A DNA stretch of 64,000 nucleotides from Clusia tigrina (taxonomy: Eukaryota > Arthropoda > Insecta > Diptera > Clusiidae). Below, piece by piece: positions 9,851 through 20,359 of the stretch. Below the pieces are notes generated by a model that did not search any database, was not told where the DNA came from, and saw only the letters and a list, made by a program, of their open reading frames with translations. Made by a program: the position numbers and the translations under genes. Each line of letters begins with the position of its first letter. Positions within the stretch are counted from its first letter, which is position 1. The DNA is taken from NCBI GenBank assembly GCA_920105625.2, contig CAKKTE020000510.1:186001-250000 (forward strand), in the 5' to 3' direction.

Positions 9851-11810
9851 AGCACTTTATTGTTACAAAATTTCAAGGTTTTTTGACGCTCCAGTAAAAA
9901 GTTACAAGCATTTGTATGTTGTAAACTTTGATAGGTGTAGGAAATACCGTATAGAAGTTAGGGCCAATTGAAGTTTTATCAGTGTTTGATTTGGGACTCA
10001 AGGGTAGCATAGCTTTGAGCGATAGCTTAAATTGACAAGAGGCTCGAGTACTTTATTGTTACAAAGTTTCAAGGTTTTATGACGCTCCAGTAAAAAGTTA
10101 CAAGCATTTGTATGTTGCAAACTTTGATAGGTGTAGGACGTACCGTATAGAAGTTACGGCCATTTGAAGTTTTATCCGTGTTTGATTTGGGACTCAAGGG
10201 TAGCATAGCTTTGAGCGATAGCTTAAATTGACAAGAGGCTCGAGTACTTTATTGTTACAAAATTTCAAGGTTTTATGACGCTCCAGTTAAAAGTTACAAG
10301 CATTTGTATGTTGCAAACTTTGATAGGTGTAGGAAATACCGTATAGAAGTTAGGGCCAATTGAAGTTTTATCAGTGTTTGATTTGGGACTCAAGGGTAGC
10401 ATAGCTCTGAGCGATAGCTTAAATTGACAAGAGGCTCGAGTACTTTATTGTTACAAAATTTCAAGGTTTTATGACGCTCCAGTTAAAAGTTACAAGCATT
10501 TGTATGTTGCAAACTTTGATAGGTGTAGGAAATACCGTATAGAAGTTAGGGCCAATTGAAGTTTTATCAGTGTTTGATTTGGGACTCAAGGGTAGCATAG
10601 CTTTGAGCGATAGCTTAAATTGACAAGAGGCTCGAGTACTTTATTGTTACAAAATTTCAAGGTTTTATGACGCTCCAGTTAAAAGTTACAAGCATTTGTA
10701 TGTTGCAAACTTTGATAGGTGTAGGACGTACCGTATAGAAGTTAGGACCATTTGAAGTTTTATCCGTGTTTGATTTGGGACTCAAGGGTAGCATAGCTTT
10801 GAGCGATAGCTTAAATTGACAAAAGGCTCGAGTACTTTATTGTTACAAAATTTCAAGGTTTTATGATGCTCCAGTTAAAAGTTACAAGCATTTGTATGTT
10901 GCAAACTTTGATAGGTGTAGGACGTACCGTATAGAAGTTAGGGCCATTTGAAGTTTTATCCGTGTTTGATTTGGGACTCAAGGGTAGCATAGCTTTGAGC
11001 GATAGCTTAAATTGACAAGAGGCTCGAGTACTTTATTGTTACAAAGTTTCAAGGTTTTATGACGCTCCAGTAAAAAGTTACAAGCATTTGTATTTTGCAA
11101 ACTTTGATAGGTGTAGGACGTACCGTATAGAAGTTAGGGCCATTTGAAGTTTTATCCGTGTTTGATTTGGGACTCAAGGGTAGCATAGCTTTGAGCGATG
11201 GCTTAAATTGACAAGAGGCTCGAGTACTTTATTGTTACAAAATTTCAAGGTTTTATGACGCTCCAGTAAAAAGTTACAAGCATTTGTATGTTGCAAACTT
11301 TGATAGGTGTAGGACGTACCGTATAGAAGTTAGGGCCATTTGAAGTTTTATCCGTGTTTGATTTGGGACTCAAGGGTAGCATAGCTTTGAGCGATAGCTT
11401 AAATTGACAAGAGGCTCGAGTACTTTATTGTTACAAAATTTCAAGGTTTTATGACGCTCCAGTTAAAAGTTACAAGCATTTGTATGTTGCAAACTTTGAT
11501 AGGTGTAAGACGTACCGTATAGAAGTTAGGGCCATTTGAAGTTTTATCCGTGTTTGATTTGGGACTCAAGGGTAGCATAGCTTTGAGCGATAGCTTAAAT
11601 TGACAAGAGGCTCGAGCACTTTATTGTTACAAAATTTCAAGGTTTTTTGACGCTCCAGTAAAAAGTTACAAGCATTTGTATGTTGTAAACTTTGATAGGT
11701 GTAGGAAATACCGTATAGAAGTTAGGGCCAATTGAAGTTTTATCAGTGTTTGATTTGGGACTCAAGGGTAGCATAGCTTTGAGCGATAGCTTAAATTGAC
11801 AAGAGGCTCG

Positions 11811-12838
11811 AGTACTTTATTGTTACAAAGTTTCAAGGTATTATGACGCTCCAGTAAAAAGTTACAAGCATTTGTATGTTGCAAACTTTGATAGGTGTAG
11901 GACGTACCGTATAGAAGTTAGGGCCATTTGAAGTTTTATCCGTGTTTGATTTGGGACTCAAGGGTAGCATAGCTTTGAGCGATAGCTTAAATTGACAAGA
12001 GGCTCGAGTACTTTATTGTTACAAAATTTCAAGGTTTTATGACGCTCCAGTTAAAAGTTACAAGCATTTGTATGTTGCAAACTTTGATAGGTGTAGGACG
12101 TACCGTATAGAAGTTAGGACCATTTGAAGTTTTATCCGTGTTTGATTTGGGACTCATGGGTAGCATAGCTTTGAGCGATAGCTTAAATTGACAAAAGGCT
12201 CGAGTACTTTATTGTTACAAAATTTCAAGGTTTTATGACGCTCCAGTTAAAAGTTACAAGCATTTGTATTTTGCAAACTTTGATAGGTGTAGGACGTACC
12301 GTATAGAAGTTAGGGCCAATTGAAGTTTTATCAGTGTTTGATTTGGGACTCAAGGGTAGCATAGCTTTGAGCGATAGCTTAAATTGACAAGAGGCTCGAG
12401 TACTTTATTGTTACAAAGTTTCAAGGTATTATGACGCTCCAGTAAAAAGTTACAAGCATTTGTATGTTGCAAACTTTGATAGGTGTAGGACGTACCGTAT
12501 AGAAGTTAGGGCCATTTGAAGTTTTATCCGTGTTTGATTTGGGACTCAAGGGTAGCATAGCTTTGAGCGATAGCTTAAATTGACAAGAGGCTGGAGTACT
12601 TTATTGTTACAAAATTTCAAGGTTTTATGACGCTCCAGTTAAAAGTTACAAGCATTTGTATGTTGCAAACTTTGATAGGTGTAGGACGTACCGTATAGAA
12701 GTTAGGACCATTTGAAGTTTTATCCGTGTTTGATTTGGGACTCATGGGTAGCATAGCTTTGAGCGATAGCTTAAATTGACAAAAGGCTCGAGTACTTTAT
12801 TGTTACAAAATTTCAAGGTTTTATGACGCTCCAGTTAA
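11811..12838. repeat. Local duplication at 588 bp (3 monomers)
   Basis: About 440 bp at 11811-12250 recurs at 12399-12838. Shared private changes are ggtattatgac (11838 and 12426), gttaggacc, actcatgggtag (12154 and 12742) and gacaaaaggctcg. Each pair is exactly 588 bp apart. The intervening monomer at 12203 is type B with gtattttgc. Confidence 0.85.
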
Positions 12839-13574
12839 AAGTTACAAGCATTTGTATGTTGCAAACTTTGATAGGTGTAGGACGTACCGTATAGAAGTTA
12901 GGGCCATTTGAAGTGTTATCCGTGTTTGATTTGGGACTCAAGGGTAGCATAGCTTTGAGCGATAGCTTAAATTGACAAGAGGCTCGAGTACTTTATTGTT
13001 ACAAAGTTTCAAGGTTTTATGACGCTCCAGTAAAAAGTTACAAGCATTTGTATGTTGCAAACTTTGATAGGTGTAGGACGTACCGTATAGAAGTTAGGGC
13101 CATTTGAAGTTTTATCCGTGTTTGATTTGGGACTCAAGGGTAGCATAGCTTTGAGCGATTGCTTAAATTGACAAGAGGCTCGAGTACTTTATTGTTACAA
13201 AATTTCAAGGTTTTATGACGCTCCAGTTAAAAGTTACAAGCATTTGTATTTTGCAAACTTTGATAGGTGTAGGACGTACCGTATAGAAGTTAGGGCCATT
13301 TGAAGTTTTATCCGTGTTTGATTTAGGACTCAAGGGTAGCATAGCTTTGAGCGATAGCTTAAATTGACAAGAGGCTCGAGTACTTTATTGTTACAAAATT
13401 TCAAGGTTTTATGACGCTCCAGTTAAAAGTTACAAGCATTTGTATGTTGCAAACTTTGATAGGTGTAGGACGTACCGTATAGAAGTTAGGGCCATTTGAA
13501 GTTTTATCCGTGTTTGATTTGGGACTCAAGGGTAGCATAGCTTTGAGCGATAGCTTAAATTGACAAGAGGCTCG

Positions 13575-13770
13575 AGTACTTTATTGTTACAAAATTTCAA
13601 GGTTTTATGACGCTCCAGTTAAAAGTTACAAGCATTTGTATGTTGCAAACTTTGATAGGTGTAGGACGTACCGTATAGAAGTTAGGGCCATTTGAAGTTT
13701 TATCCGTGTTTGATTTGGGACTCAAGGGTAGCATAGCTTTGAGCGATAGCTTAAATTGACAAGAGGCTCG
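13575..13770 (+). repeat. Representative canonical (type A) 196-bp monomer
   Basis: This copy carries the majority base wherever I compared monomers. Landmarks by monomer position: agtactttat at 1-10, acaaaatttcaagg from 15, gacgctccag at 35-44, a short dyad tacaa-gcat-ttgta at 53-66, gacgtaccgtatag at 91-104, gttagggccatttg at 107-120, direct repeat atagctt at 159-165 and 172-178, and ttgacaagaggctcg at 182-196. Base count gives 74 G+C of 196 (37.8%). There are six CpGs (37, 93, 98, 131, 170, 195). An XhoI site ctcgag spans the monomer junction and RsaI sites gtac lie at 2-5 and 94-97. Confidence 0.95.
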
Positions 13771-16122
13771 AGTACTTTATTGTTACAAAATTTCAAGGTT
13801 TTATGACGCTCCAGTTAAAAGTTACAAGCATTTGTATGTTGCAAACTTTGATAGGTGTAGGACGTACCGTATAGAAGTTAGGGCCATTTGAAGTTTTATC
13901 CGTGTTTGATTTGGGACTCAAGGGTAGCATAGCTTTGAGCGATAGCTTAAATTGACAGGAGGCTCGAGTACTTTATTGTTACAAAGTTTCAAGGTTTTAT
14001 GACGCTCCAGTAAAAAGTTACAAGCATTTGTATGTTGCAAACTTTGATAGGTGTAGGACGTACCGTATAGAAGTTAGGGCCATTTGAAGTTTTATCCGTG
14101 TTTGATTTGGGACTCAAGGGTAGCATAGCTTTGAGCGATAGCTTAAATTGACAAGAGGCTCGAGTACTTTATTGTTACAAAGTTTCAAGGTTTTATGACG
14201 CTCCAGTAAAAAGTTACAAGCATTTGTATGTTGCAAACTTTGATAGGTGTAGGACGTACCGTATAGAAGTTAGGGCCATTTGAAGTTTTATCCGTGTTTG
14301 ATTTGGGACTCAAGGGTAGCATAGCTTTGAGCGATAGCTTAAATTGACAAGAGGCTCGAGTACTTTATTGTTACAAAGTTTCAAGGTTTTATGACGCTCC
14401 AGTAAAAAGTTACAAGCATTTGTATGTTGCAAACTTTGATAGGTGTAGGACGTACCGTATAGAAGTTAGGGCCATTTGAAGTTTTATCCGTGTTTGATTT
14501 GGGACTCAAGGGTAGCATAGCTTTGAGCGATAGCTTAAATTGACAAGAGGCTCGAGTACTTTATTGTTAGAAAATTTCAAGGTTTTATGACGCTCCAGTT
14601 AAAAGTTACAAGCATTTGTATGTTGCAAACTTTGATAGGTGTAGGACGTACCGTATAGAAGTTAGGGCCATTTGAAGTTTTATCCGTGTTTGATTTGGGA
14701 CTCAAGGGTAGCATAGCTTTGAGCGATAGCTTAAATTGACAAGAGGCTCGAGTACTTTATTGTTACAAAATTTCAAGGTTTTATGACGGTCCAGTTAAAA
14801 GTTACAAGCATTTGTATGTTGCAAACTTTGATAGGTGTAGGACGTACCGTGTAGAAGTTAGAGCCATTTAAAGTTTTATCCGTGTTTGATTTGGGACTCA
14901 AGGGTAGCATAGCTTTGAGCGATAGCTTAAATAGACAAGAGGCTCGAGTACTTTATTGTTACAAAATTTCAAGGTTTTATGACGCTCCAGTTAAAAGTTA
15001 CAAGCATTTGTATGTTGCAAACTTTGATAGGTGTAGGACGTACCGTATAGAAGTTAGGGCCATTTGAAGTTTTATCCGTGTTTGATTTGGGACTCAAGGG
15101 TAGCATAGCTTTGAGCGATAGCTTAAATTGACAAGAGGCTCGAGTACTTTATTGTTACAAAATTTCAAGGTTTTATGACGCTCCAGTTAAAAGTTACAAG
15201 CATTTGTATGTTGCAAACTTTGATAGGTGTAGGACGTACCGTATAGAAGTTAGGGCCATTTGAAGTTTTATCCGTGTTTGATTTGGGACTCAAGGGTAGC
15301 ATAGCTTTGAGCGATAGCTTAAATTGACAAGAGGCTCGAGTACTTTATTGTTACAAAGTTTCAAGGTTTTATGACGCTCCAGTAAAAAGTTACAAGCATT
15401 TGTATGTTGCAAACTTTGATAGGTGTAGGACGTACCGTATAGAAGTTAGGGCCATTTGAAGTTTTATCCGTGTTTGATTAGGGACTCAAGGGTAGCATAG
15501 CTTTGAGCGATAGCTTAAATTGACAAGAGGCTCGAGTACTTTATTGTTACAAAATTTCAAGGTTTTATGACGCTCCAGTTAAAAGTTACAAGCATTTGTA
15601 TGTTGCAAACTTTGATAGGTGTAGGACGTACCGTATAGAAGTTAGGGCCATTTGAAGTTTTATCCGTGTTTGATATGGGACTCAAGGGTAGCATAGCTTT
15701 GAGCGATAGCTTAAATTGACAAGAGGCTCGAGTACTTTATTGTTACAAAATTTCAAGGTTTTATGACGCTCCAGTTAAAAGTTACAAGCATTTGTATGTT
15801 GCAAACTTTGATAGGTGTAGGACGTACCGTATAGAAGTTAGGGCCATTTGAAGTTTTATCCGTGTTTGATTTGGGACTCAAGGGTAGCATAGCTTTGAGC
15901 GATAGCTTAAATTGACAAGAGGCTCGAGTACTTTATTGTTACAAAGTTTCAAGGTTTTATGACGCTCCAGTAAAAAGTTACAAGCATTTGTATGTTGCAA
16001 ACTTTGATAGGTGTAGGACGTACCGTATAGAAGTTAGGGCCATTTGAAGTTTTATCCGTGTTTGATTAGGGACTCAAGGGTAGCATAGCTTTGAGCGATA
16101 TCTTAAATTGACAAGAGGCTCG

Positions 16123-16310
16123 AGTACTTTATTGTTACAAAATTTCAAGGTTTTATGACAAAAAGTTACAAGCATTTGTATGTTGCAAACTTTGATAGGT
16201 GTAGGACGTACCGTATAGAAGTTAGGGCCATTTGAAGTTTTATCCGTGTTTGATTTGGGACTCAAGGGTAGCATAGCTTTGAGCGATAGCTTAAATTGAC
16301 AAGAGGCTCG
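16123..16310. repeat. 188-bp monomer (8-bp deletion), copy 1
   Basis: The sequence reads ttttatgacaaaaagttac, missing gctccagt (monomer positions 38-45). The next monomer starts agtacttgat instead of agtactttat. An identical deletion recurs 1756 bp downstream. Confidence 0.93.
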
Positions 16311-17878
16311 AGTACTTGATTGTTACAAAATTTCAAGGTTTTATGACGCTCCAGTTAAAAGTTACAAGCATTTGTATGTTGCAAACTTTGATAGGTGTAG
16401 GACGTACCGTATAGAAGTTAGGGCCATTTGAAGTTTTATCCGTGTTTGATATGGGACTCAAGGGTAGCATAGCTTTGAGCGATAGCTTAAATTGACAAGA
16501 GGCTCGAGTACTTTATTGTTACAAAATTTCAAGGTTTTATGACGCTCCAGTTAAAAGTTACAAGCATTTGTATGTTGCAAACTTTGATAGGTGTAGGACG
16601 TACCGTATAGAAGTTAGGGCCATTTGAAGTTTTATCCGTGTTTGATTTGGGACTCAAGGGTAGCATAGCTTTGAGCGATAGCTTAAATTGACAAGAGGCT
16701 CGAGTACTTTATTGTTACAAAATTTCAAGGTTTTATGACGCTCCAGTTAAAAGTTACAAGCATTTGTATGTTGCAAACTTTGATAGGTGTAGGACGTACT
16801 GTATAGAAGTTAGGGCCATTTGAAGTTTTATCCGTGTTTGATTTGGGACTCAAGGGTAGCATAGCTTTGAGCGATAGCTTAAATTGACAAGAGGCTCGAG
16901 TACTTTATTGTTACAAAATTTCAAGGTTTTATGACGCTCCAGTTAAAAGTTACAAGCATTTGTATGTTGCAAACTTTGATAGGTGTAGGACGTACCGTAT
17001 AGAAGTTAGGGCCATTTGAAGTTTTATCCGTGTTTGATTTGGGACTCAAGGGTAGCATAGCTTTGAGCGATAGCTTAAATTGACAAGAGGCTCGAGTACT
17101 TTATTGTTACAAAGTTTCAAGGTTTTATGACGCTCCAGTAAAAAGTTACAAGCATTTGTATGTTGCAAACTTTGATAGGTGTAGGACGTACCGTATAGAA
17201 GTTAGGGCCATTTGAAGTTTTATCCGTGTTTGATTAGGGACTCAAGGGTAGCATAGCTTTGAGCGATAGCTTAAATTGACAAGAGGCTCGAGTACTTTAT
17301 TGTTACAAAATTTCAAGGTTTTATGACGCTCCAGTTAAAAGTTACAAGCATTTGTATGTTGCAAACTTTGATAGGTGTAGGACGTACCGTATAGAAGTTA
17401 GGGCCATTTGAAGTTTTATCCGTGTTTGATATGGGACTCAAGGGTAGCATAGCTTTGAGCGATAGCTTAAATTGACAAGAGGCTCGAGTACTTTATTGTT
17501 ACAAAATTTCAAGGTTTTATGACGCTCCAGTTAAAAGTTACAAGCATTTGTATGTTGCAAACTTTGATAGGTGTAGGACGTACCGTATAGAAGTTAGGGC
17601 CATTTGAAGTTTTATCCGTGTTTGATTTGGGACTCAAGGGTAGCATAGCTTTGAGCGATAGCTTAAATTGACAAGAGGCTCGAGTACTTTATTGTTACAA
17701 AGTTTCAAGGTTTTATGACGCTCCAGTAAAAAGTTACAAGCATTTGTATGTTGCAAACTTTGATAGGTGTAGGACGTACCGTATAGAAGTTAGGGCCATT
17801 TGAAGTTTTATCCGTGTTTGATTAGGGACTCAAGGGTAGCATAGCTTTGAGCGATAGCTTAAATTGACAAGAGGCTCG
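16311..17878. repeat. Regular tract, eight 196-bp monomers
   Basis: Starts run from 16311 to 17683 with no indels. Most are type A; 17095 and 17683 begin as type G. Together with the following 188-bp monomer they make one full HOR-9 unit. Confidence 0.88.
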
Positions 17879-18066
17879 AGTACTTTATTGTTACAAAATT
17901 TCAAGGTTTTATGACAAAAAGTTACAAGCATTTGTATGTTGCAAACTTTGATAGGTGTAGGACGTACCGTATAGAAGTTAGGGCCATTTGAAGTTTTATC
18001 CGTGTTTGATTTGGGACTCAAGGGTAGCATAGCTTTGAGCGATAGCTTAAATTGACAAGAGGCTCG
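17879..18066. repeat. 188-bp monomer (8-bp deletion), copy 2
   Basis: Same 8-bp loss of gctccagt as at 16123 and the same acttgattgtt neighbour. This shows that the deletion spread by duplication of a 9-monomer block rather than arising twice. Confidence 0.93.
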
Positions 18067-20026
18067 AGTACTTGATTGTTACAAAATTTCAAGGTTTTAT
18101 GACGCTCCAGTTAAAAGTGACAAGCATTTGTATGTTGCAAACTTTGATAGGTGTAGGAAATACCGTATAGAAGTTAGGGCCAATTGAAGTTTTATCAGTG
18201 TTTGATTTGGGACTCAAGGGTAGCATAGCTTTGAGCGATAACTTAAATTGACAAGAGGCTCGAGGACTTTATTGTTACAAAGTTTCAAGGTTTTATGACG
18301 CTCCAGTAAAAAGTTACAAGCATTTGTATGTTGCAAACTTTGATAGGTGTAGGACGTACCGTATAGAAGTTAGGGCCATTTGAAGTTTTATCCGTGTTTG
18401 ATTTGGGACTCAAGGGTAGCATAGCTTTGAGCGATAGCTTAAATTGACAAGAGGCTCGAGTACTTTATTGTTACAAAATTTCAAGGTTTTATGACGCTCC
18501 AGTTAAAAGTTACAAGCATTTGTATGTTGCAAACTTTGATAGGTGTAGGAAATACCGTATAGAAGTTAGGGCCAATTGAAGTTTTATCAGTGTTTGATTT
18601 GGGACTCAAGGGTAGCATAGCTTTGAGCGATAGCTTAAATTGACAAGAGGCTCGAGTACTTTATTGTTACAAAATTTCAAGGTTTTATGACGCTCCAGTT
18701 AAAAGTTACAAGCATTTGTATGTTGCAAACTTTGATAGGTATAGGACGTACCGTATAGAAGTTAGGGCCATTTGAAGTTTTATCCGTGTTTGATTTGGGA
18801 CTCAAGGGTAGCATAGCTTTGAGCGATAGCTTAAATTGACAAGAGGCTCGAGTACTTTATTGTTACAAAGTTTCAAGGTTTTATGACGCTCCAGTTAAAA
18901 GTTACAAGCATTTGTATGTTGCAAACTTTGATAGGTGTAGGACGTACCGTATAGAAGTTAGGGCCATTTGAAGTTTTATCCGTGTTTGATTTGGGACTCA
19001 AGGGTAGCATAGCTTTGAGCGATAGCTTAAATTGACAAGAGGCTCGAGTACTTTATTGTTACAAAATTTCAAGGTTTTATGACGTTCCAGTTAAAAGTTA
19101 CAAGCATTTGTATGTTGCAAACTTTGATAGGTGTAGGAAATACCGTATAGAAGTTAGGGCCAATTGAAGTTTTATCAGTGTTTGATTTGGGACTCAAGGG
19201 TAGCATAGCTTTGAGCGATAGCTTAAATTGACAAGAGGCTCGAGTACTTTATTGTTACAAAGTTTCAAGGTTTTACGACGCTCCAGTTAAAAGTTACAAG
19301 CATTTGTATGTTGCAAACTTTGATAGGTGTAGGACGTACCGCATAGAAGTTAGGGCCATTTGAAGTTTTATCCGTGTTTGATTTGGGACTCAAGGGTAGC
19401 ATAGCTTTGAGCGATAGCTTAAATTGACAAGAGGCTCGAGTACTTTATTGTTACAAAATTTCAAGGTTTTATGACGCTCCAGTTAAAAGTTACAAGCATT
19501 TGTATGTTGCAAACTTTGATAGGTGTAGGACGTACCGTATAGAAGTTAGGGCCATTTGAAGTTTTATCCGTGTTTGATTTGGGACTCAAGGGTAGCATAG
19601 CTTTGAGCGATAGCTTAAATTGACAAGAGGCTCGAGTACTTTATTGTTACAAAATTTCAAGGTTTTATGACGCTCCAGTGAAAAGTTACAAGCATTTGTA
19701 TGTTGCAAACTTTGATAGGTGTAGGACGTACCGTAGAGAAGTTAGGGCCATTTGAAGTTTTATCCGTGTTTGATTTGGGACTCAAGGGTAGCATAGCTTT
19801 GAGCGATAGCTTAATTTGACAAGAGGCTCGAGTACTTTATTGTTACAAAATTTCAAGGTTTTATGACGCTCCAGTTAAAAGTTACAAGCATTTATATGTT
19901 GCAAACTTTGATAGGTGTAGGACGTACCGTATAGAAGTTAGGGCCATTTGAAGTTTTATCCGTGTTTGATTTGGGACTCAAGGGTAGCATAGCTTTGAGC
20001 GATAGCTTAAATTGACAAGAGGCTCG
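18067..20026. repeat. Regular tract, ten 196-bp monomers
   Basis: B- and A-type monomers alternate irregularly. Private changes include aaaagtgac (18115), cgaggactt at the start of 18263, gacgttcc (19081), ttacgacg (19273), cgcatag (19340), gtagagaag (19732) and ttaatttgac (19813). The last three recur 2293 bp downstream. Confidence 0.88.
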
Positions 20027-20221
20027 AGTACTTTATTGTTACAAAATTTCAAGGTTTTATGACGCTCCAGTTAAAAGTTACAAGCATTTGTATGTGCAAA
20101 CTTTGATAGGTGTAGGACGTACCGTATAGAAGTTAGGGCCATTTGAAGTTTTATCCGTGTTTGATTTGGGACTCAAGGGTAGCATAGCTTTGAACGATGG
20201 CTTAAATTGACAAGAGGCTCG
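20027..20221. repeat. 195-bp monomer (loss of one t)
   Basis: The sequence reads tttgtatgtgcaaac, a 1-bp deletion in tgttgc. This differs from the c76 deletion of the other 195-bp monomers. It also carries tgaacgatggc near its end. Confidence 0.9.
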
Positions 20222-20359
20222 AGTACTTTATTGTTACAAAATTTCAAGGTTTTATGACGCTCCAGTTAAAAGTTACAAGCATTTGTATGTTGCAAACTTT
20301 GATAGATGTAGGACGTACCGTATAGCTTTGAGCGATAACTTAAATGGACAAGAGGCTCG
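20222..20359. repeat. 138-bp monomer (58-bp deletion)
   Basis: Carries the 105-162 deletion but keeps gttgcaaac, where most 138-bp copies have gtttcaaac. The latter is a reason to suspect a conversion tract in its left part. A type-D monomer follows directly. Confidence 0.92.

Larger units (their letters stand above)
9851..16122. repeat. Regular tract, 32 consecutive 196-bp monomers
   Basis: No indel was detected over 6272 bp (32 x 196). The first seven monomers repeat the order seen at 4474-5880. A type-D monomer starts at 11615 without the usual shortened neighbour. A 3-monomer duplication lies at 11811-12838. From about 13183 to 15142 type A dominates, with type-G copies at 13967, 14163 and 14359 and a type-C copy at 14751. 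Changes aaatagac at 14931 and gattaggg at 15476 and about 16065 are useful markers. Confidence 0.9.
15143..18086. repeat. HOR-9, 1756-bp tandem pair marked by an 8-bp deletion
   Basis: Eight 196-bp monomers and one 188-bp monomer give a 1756-bp offset. Paired markers are gattaggg (15476 and 17232; 16065 and 17821), gatatggga (15673 and 17429), the 8-bp deletion monomers (16123 and 17879) and acttgattgtt (16315 and 18071). The two copies are about 15143-16330 and 16899-18086. The left edge is approximate because type-A monomers are uninformative there. Confidence 0.87.

Noticed and set aside
13575..13770. CENP-B box
   Set aside because: No match to the TTCG....A..CGGG core on either strand of the consensus. 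TTCG appears only in occasional point variants, such as aggttcgag, without the CGGG half.
13575..13770. Bacterial-type promoter (ttgaca in ttgacaagagg)
   Set aside because: The hexamer is one fixed monomer segment with no properly spaced tataat-like partner and no gene downstream. The array is eukaryotic in character.
14882..15067. 61-codon open frames starting at gtg (also 42426, 46076, 57629)
   Set aside because: Each arises from loss of a single tga: aaatagac at 14931, aaattccc at 46126, and the D-type aaatggac at the other two. They are chance openings in repeat DNA.
16074..16274. 66-codon open frames on the - strand (also 17830) and a 69-codon one at 1417-1626
   Set aside because: The first two are created by the 8-bp deletion of gctccagt, which shifts the frame past a stop. 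The third is created by the 138-bp monomer. Same-frame translation is not kept in other copies.
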